From positions 1 through 64,000 of the forward strand of contig NZ_JAILYH010000023.1 of assembly GCF_019793435.1 (NCBI RefSeq): DNA of 64,000 nucleotides, written 5' to 3'. A program made the translations under genes and the position numbers. Source of the DNA: Rhizobium redzepovicii. Lineage in GTDB: Bacteria; Pseudomonadota; Alphaproteobacteria; Rhizobiales; Rhizobiaceae. Below the pieces are notes generated by a model. The model saw nothing but the letters and a program-made list of their open reading frames with translations. It was not told where the DNA came from and made no database searches. The stretch's first letter is position 1, and each line of letters starts with the position of its first letter. Shown here one piece after another: positions 8,932 through 17,918 of the stretch.

Positions 8932-10170
8932 ATGATCAAGCGTCTTTTGGCGGCGACCAGCATCGCTACCTTATGCCTGTTTTCGGCTGCGTCGGCGGCT
9001 GAAAATGTCGAAATGTGGGTTCGCTCGGGCATCGGCGACGCCTTCAAGAAGGTCGTCGAAGCCTATAATGCCGGCCATGAGAACAAGGTCGTGATGACCG
9101 AGGTGCCGTTCTCCGAGCTGGTGCAGAAATATGCAACGGCGATCGCCGGCGGACAGGCGCCCGACGCCTTGTCGATGGATCTGATCTATAACCCCGCCTT
9201 TGCCGCGGCCGGCCAGCTTGAGGATCTGACGGACTGGGCGAAATCGCTGCCCTATTTCAACTCGCTGTCGCCTTCGCATGTCCGTCTCGGCACCTATCAG
9301 GACAAGATTTACGGCCTGCCGCTGTCGGTGGAGACATCGGTCTTCGCCTGGAACAAGGATCTCTACAAGAAGGCCGGGCTCGACCCGGAAAAGGCACCGG
9401 CGAATTGGGACGAAATTACTGCCAATGCCGAGAAGATCCGGGCGCTGGGTGACGATACCTACGGCTTTTATTTCTCCGGCGGCGGCTGTGGCGGCTGCAT
9501 GATCTTCACCTTCACGCCGCTCACCTGGGGTGCCGGCGCCGATATCCTGTCGGCCGACAGCAAAAAGGCGACGCTCGATACGCCTGAGATGCGCAAGGCC
9601 GTCGACATCTACCGCAACATGGTCAAGAAGGACCTGGTGCCGGCGGGTGCGGCCAGCGATACCGGCGCCAACTTCCTGACCTTCACCAATGGCAAGATCG
9701 GCCAGCAGAGCCTCGGCGCCTTTGCCATCGGCACGCTGGTGACCGAGCATCCCGACATCAATTTCGGCGTGACCCTCATTCCGGGCGTCGACGGCAAGCC
9801 GTCGTCCTTTGCCGGCGGCGATAATTTTGTCATCACCAAGGGTACGAAGAAGATCGACGCGGTGAAGGGCTTCCTCGAATATGTCTATTCGGAAGACGGC
9901 CAGAAGATCATGGCGAAATACGGCAGCCTGCCGACGCGCGGCGATATTGCCGACAAGGTGCTGGAAGGTCTCGACCCGCGCATGCAGGTCGGCCTCAAGG
10001 CGATCAGTGTCGCCAAGACGCCCTATACGCTGCAGTTCAACGACCTGATCAACAGCGCCAACGGCCCGTGGGCAAGCTTCACCAACGCCGCGATCTTCGG
10101 CGACGATGTCGACGGCGCGTTTTCGAGCGCCCAGTCGGAAATGCAATCGATCATCGATAGCGGCCAGTAA
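8932..10170 (+). CDS. Sugar ABC transporter substrate-binding protein
   Basis: Periplasmic solute-binding protein of family 1 (MalE/UgpB-like), 412 residues. Residues 1-22 (MIKRLLAATSIATLCLFSA, cleavage near ASA-AEN) form a Sec signal peptide. The body has the expected pattern: EMWVRSGIGDAF, then a FSELVQKYATAIAGGQAPD segment, a Trp-rich middle region, and SLPTRGDI near the C-terminus. An unusual GGGCGGC motif around residues 183-189 may form a disulphide. The start is set by GGGAGGAG upstream of the ATG at 8932. A GC-rich hairpin follows the stop and probably raises expression of this gene over the permeases. Confidence 0.9.
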   Translation: MIKRLLAATSIATLCLFSAASAAENVEMWVRSGIGDAFKKVVEAYNAGHENKVVMTEVPFSELVQKYATAIAGGQAPDALSMDLIYNPAFAAAGQLEDLTDWAKSLPYFNSLSPSHVRLGTYQDKIYGLPLSVETSVFAWNKDLYKKAGLDPEKAPANWDEITANAEKIRALGDDTYGFYFSGGGCGGCMIFTFTPLTWGAGADILSADSKKATLDTPEMRKAVDIYRNMVKKDLVPAGAASDTGANFLTFTNGKIGQQSLGAFAIGTLVTEHPDINFGVTLIPGVDGKPSSFAGGDNFVITKGTKKIDAVKGFLEYVYSEDGQKIMAKYGSLPTRGDIADKVLEGLDPRMQVGLKAISVAKTPYTLQFNDLINSANGPWASFTNAAIFGDDVDGAFSSAQSEMQSIIDSGQ

Positions 10171-10172
10171 CT

Positions 10173-10195
10173 CTCCCCCGGCCGCGGCCGGGGAG
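10173..10195 (+). promoter_or_regulatory. Intercistronic GC hairpin after the binding-protein gene
   Basis: A strong GC-only palindrome (CTCCCC...GGGGAG with GGCCGCGGCC at the centre) without a T-run lies between the binding-protein gene and the first permease. Such hairpins commonly protect the 3' end of binding-protein mRNA in ABC operons. Confidence 0.55.
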
Positions 10196-10244
10196 CGGTG
10201 GCAGCTTCCCGGCCAATCCCAACCGACAGATGCGGAGCGTTTCG

Positions 10245-11162
10245 ATGACCGGTTCCGGTTCAGAGACCCTATTGCCTCGGCGCAGGCGACGGCGCCAATC
10301 GAATTGGCGCGGCCTTGCCTATATCGCCCCGGCCATGGCGCTGGTCATCGTCTTCTTCATCATGCCGGTGCTGTTCACCGGATGGATGAGCCTGCACAAC
10401 TGGCCGCTGATGGGGGCGTCGCGCTGGGTCGGCCTCAACAATTATTATCGCATGGTCAACGACACGCGCTTCGTGACGGCGCTGAATTTCACCGCCTATT
10501 ATACGGTGATCGTCACCATCGCGATCTTCGCCGTCGCCTTTCCGCTCGCCATCTTCGTCGAGAAGGAACGGCAGTTCGTCAGCGCCTATCGCACCGTCAT
10601 CTTTCTGCCCGTCGTCGTCGGCCTCGCCACCGCCTCGCTGCTCTGGGTCTGGCTTGCGAATGTCGATAGCGGCTTCATCGGCCCGGCCCTGAAGGCGCTC
10701 GGTCTTGTCGAAAAGAGCCCCAATCTGCTGGCGACTTTCGACACCGCCTTCCTAACTGTTGTGGTGATGGTCGTCTGGAAGATCGCCGGTTTCACCATGA
10801 TCATTCTTCTCACCGGCCTGCAGGCCATTCCCTCCGAACTGACGGAGGCGGCCCGCATCGATGGGGCCGGCCGCTGGCAGCGTTTCCGGCATCTGACGCT
10901 GCCGCTGATGCGCAAGACGATCGCGCTGGCACTGATCGTCTCCGTCACCGGCTCGATCCTTGCCTTCGACCAGTTCTACATCATGACCTCGGGCGGGCCG
11001 CAGAACAAGATGATCTCGGTCGTCTACTACATCTTCAACCAGTCCTTCGTGTCGTTCAATCTCGGTTACGGCGCGGCACTGTCGATCGTGCTTCTCGCGA
11101 TCCTGGTGGCGATCAGCATCGTGCAGCTCTGGCTGCTGCGCGTCGGGGAGGAGCGTCCATGA
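10245..11162 (+). CDS. Sugar ABC transporter permease (MalF/UgpA-like)
   Basis: Inner-membrane permease of about 305 residues with six predicted transmembrane helices, starting with AYIAPAMALVIVFFIMPVLF. The cytoplasmic EAA loop is visible (EAARIDGAGRWQRFRHLTLP), which docks on the ATPase. An arginine-rich stretch (LLPRRRRRRQ) precedes the first helix. The ATG at 10245 is preferred because GGAG lies at 10234-10237; an ATG at 10230 lacks that spacing. Its stop overlaps the next permease start by four bases. Confidence 0.92.
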   Translation: MTGSGSETLLPRRRRRRQSNWRGLAYIAPAMALVIVFFIMPVLFTGWMSLHNWPLMGASRWVGLNNYYRMVNDTRFVTALNFTAYYTVIVTIAIFAVAFPLAIFVEKERQFVSAYRTVIFLPVVVGLATASLLWVWLANVDSGFIGPALKALGLVEKSPNLLATFDTAFLTVVVMVVWKIAGFTMIILLTGLQAIPSELTEAARIDGAGRWQRFRHLTLPLMRKTIALALIVSVTGSILAFDQFYIMTSGGPQNKMISVVYYIFNQSFVSFNLGYGAALSIVLLAILVAISIVQLWLLRVGEERP

Positions 11163-12022
11163 GCACCTCAAGGGAACGCCGTGCCCGCAAGGCCTTCCGC
11201 GTGAAATCGGCCTATCATCTCACCGGCATCGCCATCTCGATGTTCTTCCTGGCGCCGTTTGCGATCACGCTGCTCGCCTCCTTCCGCCAGGGGACCGAAG
11301 CCAGCCTGCCGCCGCTGCCGCCATGGCCGACATCGGGCGTCAGCTTCGATGCCTATGCGCTGCTCGATACGTTCGGCGCCGGCATCTGGCGGCACATGAT
11401 CAATTCGCTGTTCGTCTCGGTCGCCACCGTGGTGCTGACCGTCGGCGTCAGCCTGCTCGCCGGCTACGGCTTCTCGCGCTATCGCTTCCCGATGAAGAAT
11501 GCGCTCTTCGTGCTGATCATCGCCACGCTGATGATCCCGTTCCAGTCGATCCTGACGCCGCTCTTCATCATCCTGGCAAAGCTCGGCCTCAACAATTCGC
11601 TCATCGGGCTGACGCTCGTCTATGTGACGCTGCAGCTGCCCTTCTCCGTCTTCATGATGCGCAATGCCTTCGATGCGGTGCCGAAGGAAATCGAAGAGGC
11701 CGCCCGCATCGACGGCGCCCGCGATCTCAGGCTTCTCGCCCGCGTTTTGTTGCCGCTGGTGCTGCCGGGCGTGGCGACGGTCGCGATCTTTGCCTTCCTC
11801 AATGCCTGGAACGAGTTTCTCGCCGCCCTGGTGCTGCTCTCCAGCAATGAGAAATACACTCTGCCGGTGCTGATGACGGCGGTTCGCGCCGGTCGGCTCG
11901 GCGCCATCAACTGGGGAGCGGTGCAGGCCGGTGTTGTCGTCATGACGATCCCTTGCCTGATCGTCTTCCTGCTCCTGCAACGCTACTACATGCGCGGGCT
12001 GATGGCCGGCGCGGTGAAATAA
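11159..12022 (+). CDS. Sugar ABC transporter permease (MalG/UgpE-like)
   Basis: Second inner-membrane permease, 287 residues, with six predicted helices. The EAA loop reads EEAARIDGARDLRLLARVLLP, and the C-terminal LLQRYYMRGLMAGAVK is typical of MalG-type subunits. ATGA overlap with the upstream permease implies translational coupling. The start codon is the ATG at 11159. Confidence 0.93.
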   Translation: MSTSRERRARKAFRVKSAYHLTGIAISMFFLAPFAITLLASFRQGTEASLPPLPPWPTSGVSFDAYALLDTFGAGIWRHMINSLFVSVATVVLTVGVSLLAGYGFSRYRFPMKNALFVLIIATLMIPFQSILTPLFIILAKLGLNNSLIGLTLVYVTLQLPFSVFMMRNAFDAVPKEIEEAARIDGARDLRLLARVLLPLVLPGVATVAIFAFLNAWNEFLAALVLLSSNEKYTLPVLMTAVRAGRLGAINWGAVQAGVVVMTIPCLIVFLLLQRYYMRGLMAGAVK

Positions 12023-12041
12023 CCACAGGGAAGTCGAACCC

Positions 12042-13964
12042 ATGACCAAATCAAGCAACGACCGCCAGTTTCGTCCCGTCGCCGTTCCCGATGTGGAGCT
12101 CGGCGGCTTCTGGGGCAAATGGCAGGACGCCGTCTGCAATTCCACCGCCGAGACCCTGCTCGACCGCTGCGTCGAGGCCGGCATGCTGAAGGCGATCGAT
12201 GTTTCCCAGCCGAGCCCCGGCGTCGTCATTCCCATTCAGCCATGGGGCGGGACGACGCAGATGTTCTGGGATTCCGATCTCGGCAAATCGATCGAGACCA
12301 TCGCCTATTCGCTCTATCGCCGGCCGAACCCGAAGCTGGAGGCGCGCGCCGATGAAATCATCGACATGTATGAGAGACTGCAGGATAAGGACGGCTATCT
12401 CAACGCCTGGTTCCAGCGCGTCGAGCCCGCCCGCCGCTGGACCAACCTGCGCGACCATCACGAGCTCTATTGCGCCGGCCATCTGATGGAAGCTGCGGTC
12501 GCCTATTACCAGGCGACGGGCAAGCGCAAGCTGCTGGATATCATGTGCCGCTTTGCCGATTACATGATCACCATGTTCGGCCATGGCGAGGGCCAGCTTC
12601 CGGGCTATTGCGGTCATGAGGAGGTCGAGCTGGCGCTGGTCAAGCTCGCCCGCGTCACCGGCGAAAAGAAATATCTCGAACTGTCGAAATTCTTCATCGA
12701 CGAGCGCGGCACCGAGCCGCACTTCTTCACGGCGGAAGCCGCTCGCGACGGCCGGAGCGCCGCTGACTTCCATCAGAAGACCTATGAGTATGGCCAGGCA
12801 CATCAGCCGGTGCGCGAGCAGACCAAGGTCGTCGGCCATGCCGTGCGCGCCATGTATCTCTATTCCGGCATGGCCGATATCGCTACCGAATATAAGGACG
12901 ACAGCCTGACGGCGGCGCTGGAAACGCTATGGGACGATCTGACCACCAAGCAGATGTACATCACCGGCGGCATCGGCCCGGCCGCCTCCAACGAGGGCTT
13001 CACCGATTATTACGACCTGCCCAATGCCACGGCCTACGCCGAGACCTGCGCGTCGGTCGGCCTGGTCTTCTGGGCAAGCCGCATGCTCGGGCGCGGCCCG
13101 GACCGGCGTTATGCCGACGTCATGGAGCAGGCGCTTTATAACGGCGCGCTGCCCGGCCTTTCCACCGACGGCAAGACCTTCTTCTACGACAATCCGCTCG
13201 AAAGTGCGGGCAAGCATCATCGCTGGAAATGGCATCATTGCCCCTGCTGCCCGCCCAACATCGCCCGGCTGGTGACCTCGATCGGCTCCTATATGTATGC
13301 CGTTGCCGACGATGAGATCGCCGTGCATCTCTACGGCGAAAGCACCGCCCGGCTGAAGCTCGCCAACGGCGCCGAAGTCGAACTCGAGCAGACCACCAAC
13401 TACCCGTGGGATGGCGCGGTCGCCTTTACCACCAGGCTCAAGACGCCGGCCAAACTCGCGCTGTCGCTGCGCATTCCCGATTGGGCCGAGGGGGCCACCC
13501 TCAGCGTCAATGGGGAAATGCTCGATCTCGCTGCCAATATCCGCGATGGATATGCCAGGATCGATCGTGAGTGGACCGATGGCGATCGTGTCGCCCTTTC
13601 CCTGCCGCTTTCGCTGCGCCCGCAATATGCCAATCCGAAGGTGCGCCAGGATGCCGGCCGCGTCGCACTGATGCGCGGGCCGCTGGTCTATTGCGTCGAG
13701 ACGACCGACAATGGCGAGGATCTCAACGCCATCGTCCTGCCCCGTAAACTTCCGGCCGCCGAGCCCGTCGTGCTGAAGGATCTCAACGATGCCGTCGCCC
13801 TCGATCTCAAGGTCGAGCGCGAGGAGACGTCGAACTGGGGAACACCGCTCTACCGCAATGCGCCGGCCGAAAGGCAGGTCGCCACCGCGCGTTTCGTGCC
13901 CTATCATCTCTGGGACAACCGCGCGCCCGGAGAGATGCTCGTCTGGGTCCAGTCGGACAAGTAG
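12042..13964 (+). CDS. GH127 (DUF1680) beta-L-arabinofuranosidase-type glycoside hydrolase
   Basis: A 640-residue protein with no signal peptide, so it probably acts in the cytoplasm on an imported oligosaccharide. It has an (alpha/alpha)6-barrel catalytic domain followed by beta-sandwich sequence. The zinc/nucleophile signature of GH127 is present: Glu334-Thr-Cys336 (AYAETCASVG), and Cys402-Cys403 in HHCPCCPPN, which matches Cys417-Cys418 of the characterised enzyme HypBA1. Cys400 is an additional cysteine. The gene sits inside the ABC operon between the permease and ATPase genes, which points to uptake of an L-arabinofuranose-containing or related plant-derived sugar. The exact substrate cannot be read from the sequence. 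Confidence 0.88.
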   Translation: MTKSSNDRQFRPVAVPDVELGGFWGKWQDAVCNSTAETLLDRCVEAGMLKAIDVSQPSPGVVIPIQPWGGTTQMFWDSDLGKSIETIAYSLYRRPNPKLEARADEIIDMYERLQDKDGYLNAWFQRVEPARRWTNLRDHHELYCAGHLMEAAVAYYQATGKRKLLDIMCRFADYMITMFGHGEGQLPGYCGHEEVELALVKLARVTGEKKYLELSKFFIDERGTEPHFFTAEAARDGRSAADFHQKTYEYGQAHQPVREQTKVVGHAVRAMYLYSGMADIATEYKDDSLTAALETLWDDLTTKQMYITGGIGPAASNEGFTDYYDLPNATAYAETCASVGLVFWASRMLGRGPDRRYADVMEQALYNGALPGLSTDGKTFFYDNPLESAGKHHRWKWHHCPCCPPNIARLVTSIGSYMYAVADDEIAVHLYGESTARLKLANGAEVELEQTTNYPWDGAVAFTTRLKTPAKLALSLRIPDWAEGATLSVNGEMLDLAANIRDGYARIDREWTDGDRVALSLPLSLRPQYANPKVRQDAGRVALMRGPLVYCVETTDNGEDLNAIVLPRKLPAAEPVVLKDLNDAVALDLKVEREETSNWGTPLYRNAPAERQVATARFVPYHLWDNRAPGEMLVWVQSDK

Positions 13965-13987
13965 GTCGTTTGGGGATGACGAACGGT

Positions 13988-15061
13988 ATGGCTAACAAGA
14001 GCGTCGTGCTCCAGGACGTGCGCAAAAGCTATGGCAATCTGCAGGTGGTCCACGGGATCGACCTGACGATCGAAGAGGGTGAATTCGTCGTCTTCGTCGG
14101 CCCGTCCGGCTGCGGAAAGTCGACGCTGCTTCGCATGATCGCCGGCCTCGAGGATGTGACCGACGGCGAGGTCGAGATCAAGGGACGCATGGTCACCGAT
14201 CTCGATCCCTCCGAGCGCGGCATCGCCATGGTCTTCCAGTCCTATGCGCTCTATCCGCATATGAGCGTGCGTGACAATCTGGCCTTCGGGCTGAAGATGG
14301 CGCGCACCCATGCCGCCGAGATCGAGACGCGGGTGAAGGCCGCCTCCGCCATCCTGAAGATCGATCATCTTCTCGACCGGCGGCCGGGGCAGCTTTCGGG
14401 CGGCCAGCGCCAGCGTGTGGCGATCGGCCGGGCGATCGTGCGCAAGCCCGATGTCTTCCTGTTCGACGAGCCGCTGTCCAATCTCGATGCGGAACTCAGG
14501 GTGTCGATGCGCATCGAGATCGCCCGCCTGCACCGCGAACTCGGCAACACGATGATCTACGTCACCCACGACCAGACCGAGGCGATGACGCTCGCCGACA
14601 AGATCGTCGTGCTGCGCGACGGCCGTGTCGAGCAGGCCGGAACGCCAAGGCAGATCTACGAAGACCCCGCCAATACCTTCGTGGCGGGCTTTATCGGCTC
14701 GCCGAGGATGAACCTCTTGATTGCCCGCTGGGGCGAGGCGGGACTGGTCGAAGTCGCCGGCTCCCGCATCGAAACCACCTTGGTCGGCACGGGCCGGCCG
14801 GCCGGAGGCGCGGTGACGCTCGGTCTGCGGCCGGAGCATTTGAAGGTGGCGCCCGATCGGTCGGGCAAGCTGACGGCCACCGTCGATTTCTCGGAATATC
14901 TCGGGGGAACGCAATATCTCTACTGCCAGCTCGCCGACGGCCAGTCCCTGACCGTCGAGCACCGCTCACCGATCAGCATCGCGGCGGGCGAGCAGGTCGG
15001 CCTGCTGTTCGAACCCTCGGATTGCCGGTTGTTCGATGAGGCCGGCAACCGGCTGCGGTAA
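13988..15061 (+). CDS. Sugar ABC transporter ATP-binding protein (UgpC/MsmK/MalK-like)
   Basis: Cytoplasmic ATPase of the importer, about 357 residues. It contains Walker A (GPSGCGKST), the Q-loop region (FQSYALYPHMSV), the signature LSGGQRQRVAIGRA, Walker B (FLFDEPLSNLDA), the H-loop (YVTHDQTEAM) and C-terminal TOBE-type sequence (LGLRPEHLKV). The ATG at 13988 (MANKSVVL) fits the family; ATG 13976 and TTG 13970 are upstream in-frame alternatives. It is the last gene of the sugar operon. Its stop lies three bases from the stop of the convergent dxr gene, leaving no room for a separate terminator. Confidence 0.94.
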   Translation: MANKSVVLQDVRKSYGNLQVVHGIDLTIEEGEFVVFVGPSGCGKSTLLRMIAGLEDVTDGEVEIKGRMVTDLDPSERGIAMVFQSYALYPHMSVRDNLAFGLKMARTHAAEIETRVKAASAILKIDHLLDRRPGQLSGGQRQRVAIGRAIVRKPDVFLFDEPLSNLDAELRVSMRIEIARLHRELGNTMIYVTHDQTEAMTLADKIVVLRDGRVEQAGTPRQIYEDPANTFVAGFIGSPRMNLLIARWGEAGLVEVAGSRIETTLVGTGRPAGGAVTLGLRPEHLKVAPDRSGKLTATVDFSEYLGGTQYLYCQLADGQSLTVEHRSPISIAAGEQVGLLFEPSDCRLFDEAGNRLR

Positions 15062-15064
15062 GCT

Positions 15065-16252
15065 TCAGCCGGCGATCTCCAGTTTCATAAGGTCTGCAGC
15101 CCTCTGCCGGGCCTGCCTGTCGGCGGCGAAGACATCGTCCATCTCGGCGGCCGGCGGCAGGCCGGCCAGATCGTCCATAACCCTCTCGGTGATCTCGGCC
15201 ATGGCGAGGAAGGGCAGCCGCCCTTCGATGAAGGCTTCGAGCGCCACTTCCTTGGCGCCGTTCAGCACGGCACCCTGAACGCCGCCGCGCGTCATCGCCA
15301 GGCGCGCCAGCCGCAAGGCCGGAAACCGCAGCTCATCCGGCGCCTCGAAATCCAGCCGGGCGAGCCTGGCGAAATCCAGCCGCTCGATCGGCAGGTTCGG
15401 CCGGCGCGGAAAGGACAGGGCGTAACCGATGGCGGTGCGCATATCGGGGGCGCCGAGCTGGGCCAGCACCGAGCCGTCGCTATAGCCGACCATCGAATGG
15501 ATGATCGATTGCGGATGGATGATGACCTCGATCTGTTCGGGCGTCAGGCCGAACAGATGCCGGGCTTCGATCATCTCCAGCGCCTTGTTGAACATCGAGG
15601 CGCTGTCGATCGAGATCTTCAGGCCCATCGACCAGTTCGGGTGGGCGCGCGCGGTCTCCGCCGTCACGCCGGCCATCTCCTTCAGTGAGGCGGTGCGGAA
15701 GGGCCCGCCCGAGGCCGTCAGCACCACACGCTCGATGGCATGGCGCTGGTTTTCCTCCAGCACCTGGAAAATCGCATTGTGCTCGCTGTCGACGGGAAGC
15801 AGCCTGCCGCCGCCCTTGCGGATGGCGCCGATGAACAGATCGCCGGCCGAGACCAGGCATTCCTTGTTGGCAAGGGCGATATCGGCGCCGCGCTTTGCTG
15901 CGGCCAGCGTCGGCGCTAGGCCCGCGGTGCCGACGATTGCCGCCATCACCCAGTCGGTTTCCCGGTCGGCCGCTTCCATCAGGCCGGATTTTCCGGATGC
16001 GACTTCGATGCCGCTGCCGGAAAGCGCGCTTTTCAGCGATTGGTAATGCCGGTCGCTTGCCGTCACCGCCATCCCAGCGCCTGAGGCTTTCGCCTGCCGG
16101 GCCAGCAATTCGACATTGCCGTTGCCGGTCAGCACGGAGATTTCGAAATTCTCCCGTCCGCCCAGGTGATCGACGACATTGAGGGTGTTCTGGCCGATCG
16201 AGCCGGTCGAGCCGAAGATGCTGAGGCGCCGCGGCGCGGTTTTGCCGGTCAT
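15065..16252 (-). CDS. dxr: 1-deoxy-D-xylulose 5-phosphate reductoisomerase
   Basis: NADPH-dependent enzyme that converts DXP to 2-C-methyl-D-erythritol 4-phosphate in the non-mevalonate isoprenoid pathway. The 395-residue length is typical. It contains the nucleotide-binding motif GSTGSIGQ near the N-terminus, LANKECLVSAG, the metal-site region PVDSEHNAIFQ, and the flexible-loop and Ser-rich segment ASGGPFR. The ATG at 16252 (MTGKTAPRRLSIFG) was chosen because the family begins just before this motif; an upstream extension to 16342 has no family support. Confidence 0.96.
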   Translation of the reverse strand: MTGKTAPRRLSIFGSTGSIGQNTLNVVDHLGGRENFEISVLTGNGNVELLARQAKASGAGMAVTASDRHYQSLKSALSGSGIEVASGKSGLMEAADRETDWVMAAIVGTAGLAPTLAAAKRGADIALANKECLVSAGDLFIGAIRKGGGRLLPVDSEHNAIFQVLEENQRHAIERVVLTASGGPFRTASLKEMAGVTAETARAHPNWSMGLKISIDSASMFNKALEMIEARHLFGLTPEQIEVIIHPQSIIHSMVGYSDGSVLAQLGAPDMRTAIGYALSFPRRPNLPIERLDFARLARLDFEAPDELRFPALRLARLAMTRGGVQGAVLNGAKEVALEAFIEGRLPFLAMAEITERVMDDLAGLPPAAEMDDVFAADRQARQRAADLMKLEIAG

Positions 16253-16609
16253 TATCTGCAATTTCGCGAAAATTTCTCTCGTAGGCTCAGGCTCTACTAG
16301 GCTTTGCAGGGGGCGGCAAGTGTGCGGTGCAGCAGATTTCATCCCTCAAGGGGTTTACAGAGCCGCGGCTGGATGTGATCCTTGTGACATTGCCAGCGGA
16401 TTCGAAATTCGTCGCGCCGTTCACGGTCGCATGGCAATTCGGGGCGCTACGGCGTCTTTCGGAAACAGGCGCTGAGGCGCCGACGGCTTTCCGGCAAACA
16501 TTAAAACCGAGGATGAAATCGGGATGGGCGGCTTGGCCGCAATCCCCCTCACGTTCGCTGTGCATCTATGTGCGTGGCAGCCCCCGTGTCCGTGGAAATG
16601 TTGGATTTC
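16253..16609. other. Intergenic region upstream of dxr and the secreted protein gene
   Basis: About 350 bp between divergent genes, presumably holding both promoters. GC-rich short stems (ggcgctgaggcgcc, gcggcttggccgc) are present. No convincing gene or RNA was seen. Confidence 0.4.
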
Positions 16610-17260
16610 ATGACGATAGTCAAAACAGCCTGTCTTCTCTTCGCCCTCCTCTTCTCGCTCGCCTCGGCGGCGAGGGCCGATGATCTGCTAATCTGGGCGC
16701 CGGCCAAACTCTCCGACCGGTCCTACAAGGCGACGATGGGTTTCCGCCTGCCGGCGGAATGGGAAACCAGCGCCGGCGCCGATATTGCGCTCGCCTCGAC
16801 CAAGGGCGGAGCGCCGCTGCCCGATTCCGAACAGGCAATGCTGTGGGGCAGGATCGTCAGGACAAACGTCACGCCGGCAGGCCAATCGCAGCGGGGCGCA
16901 AGGATCAGTGTCGATACGCTGCGCGGCAGCGGCGCGCTGACGCTCAGCCGCTCCCGCAGCTGGATCCTGTCGGATTCGCTCGACATGCAATCGAGCCGGT
17001 CGATCAGCGTGCAATATGATGCGGTCGATATCAAACAGGCCTCGGTGACGGCGTCGCAGGCGCTGAAGCTGATCCATCCCTGGACAGGCACTTCCCTTTC
17101 GGCAGGCGCCGGCATCAGCAATGCCAGCGGCGATTTTTCGAGTTCGGTTGCCGTCAACCAGGCAATCCTGCCCAACCTCAATCTCGATGCATCGGTCAGC
17201 AATCCGTTTTCGGCAGATGAGGCCGGCATCGTCAATCTGCGCTATCGCCTCAACTGGTAG
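16610..17260 (+). CDS. Secreted hypothetical protein
   Basis: A 216-residue protein with a clear signal peptide (MTIVKTACLLFALLFSLA, cleavage near ARA-DD). The mature part is a beta-rich sequence with alternating short strands (SLSAGAGISNASGDFSSSV) and a C-terminal strand ending LRYRLNW, resembling a small outer-membrane or periplasmic beta protein. I do not recognise the family. An ATG at 16598 is an alternative start. A BON-domain gene follows 76 bp later. Confidence 0.7.
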   Translation: MTIVKTACLLFALLFSLASAARADDLLIWAPAKLSDRSYKATMGFRLPAEWETSAGADIALASTKGGAPLPDSEQAMLWGRIVRTNVTPAGQSQRGARISVDTLRGSGALTLSRSRSWILSDSLDMQSSRSISVQYDAVDIKQASVTASQALKLIHPWTGTSLSAGAGISNASGDFSSSVAVNQAILPNLNLDASVSNPFSADEAGIVNLRYRLNW

Positions 17261-17336
17261 CCGCCCTGCAACCAAAACCGGCCGACGGGCGTTTCCTCCG
17301 CAGGTTTGACGCTCGGATATTGAGGAGAAACGGATC

Positions 17337-17627
17337 ATGGTTTTCAAGGAGCAGACATTCCACGGGCTCGAGCCCGAGATGGAAGCGGAAATTGCCAATC
17401 GCGCATCGGTCGAAGCCGCCGTCGCCAACGCGCTGGCGATTGCCGGCGGCATCGATGCATCAGATGTCGAAGTGACGATGGAAAACGAGCACATCGTGCT
17501 GACCGGTACGGTCGGCACCGTCGGCGAGATCGAACGGGCGACCGCGGTTGCCAGGGCCGTCGAAGGCGTGCATGCGGTGCAGAACCGGATCCTGCTCGGC
17601 GGGCCTCCGATCAATGAGCGGCATTGA
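17337..17627 (+). CDS. BON-domain protein
   Basis: A 96-residue protein covering a single BON (bacterial OsmY and nodulation) domain, with the hallmark hydrophobic/Gly pattern VEVTMENEHIVLTGTVGTVGE and AVEGVHAVQNRI. BON domains are thought to bind phospholipid or act at membranes. No signal peptide is visible, so this form may be cytoplasmic or membrane-associated. A good GAGGAG ribosome binding site precedes the ATG. Confidence 0.85.
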   Translation: MVFKEQTFHGLEPEMEAEIANRASVEAAVANALAIAGGIDASDVEVTMENEHIVLTGTVGTVGEIERATAVARAVEGVHAVQNRILLGGPPINERH

Positions 17628-17660
17628 TGCGTCGTCGTCTCTCACTCAGCGCTCAGCCGA

Positions 17661-17813
17661 TCAACCGGCGAAGCGCTCGACGAGGAAGGACGAACCGGCC
17701 ATGCGATCCGTCTTCTGCAGGGCCACCGGCCCGTGCGGCTGATAGGCGATGGCAAGCAGCACGGCGCTGACGGCGACATAAGCGATTGCCAGAAGAGTCA
17801 TCTTGATACGCAT
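17661..17813 (-). CDS. Very small single-span membrane protein
   Basis: A 50-residue frame on the minus strand: MRIKMTLLAIAYVAVSAVLL followed by a short polar tail that ends VERFAG. One hydrophobic helix (about residues 5-22) is preceded by positive charges, so the N-terminus should stay inside. AAAGGAG lies eight bases upstream of the ATG at 17813. Function unknown. Confidence 0.6.
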   Translation of the reverse strand: MRIKMTLLAIAYVAVSAVLLAIAYQPHGPVALQKTDRMAGSSFLVERFAG

Positions 17814-17880
17814 GACGCTTACTCCTTTCGCGAATAACGCGGCCGATATGGCGAAGTTCCGCGTGACGAAATCGGATGAA

Positions 17881-17904
17881 AAGCCCGGCGGATCAGCCGG
17901 GCTT
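17881..17904 (-). terminator. Terminator of the Tyr/Arg-rich periplasmic protein gene
   Basis: A nine-base stem (aagcccggc 17881-17889 with gccgggctt 17896-17904) is followed on the minus strand by TTTT. It lies 15 bp beyond the stop of the minus-strand gene at 17919. Confidence 0.8.
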
Positions 17905-17918
17905 CGTGCGTGGATCGC

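Noticed and set aside
6673..15000. Long minus-strand frames opposite hemA and the sugar operon (for example 6673-7602, 8971-10146, 11168-12235, 13904-14962)
   Set aside because: All are antisense to genes with clear motifs, have Arg/His/Asp-rich composition and no recognisable fold.
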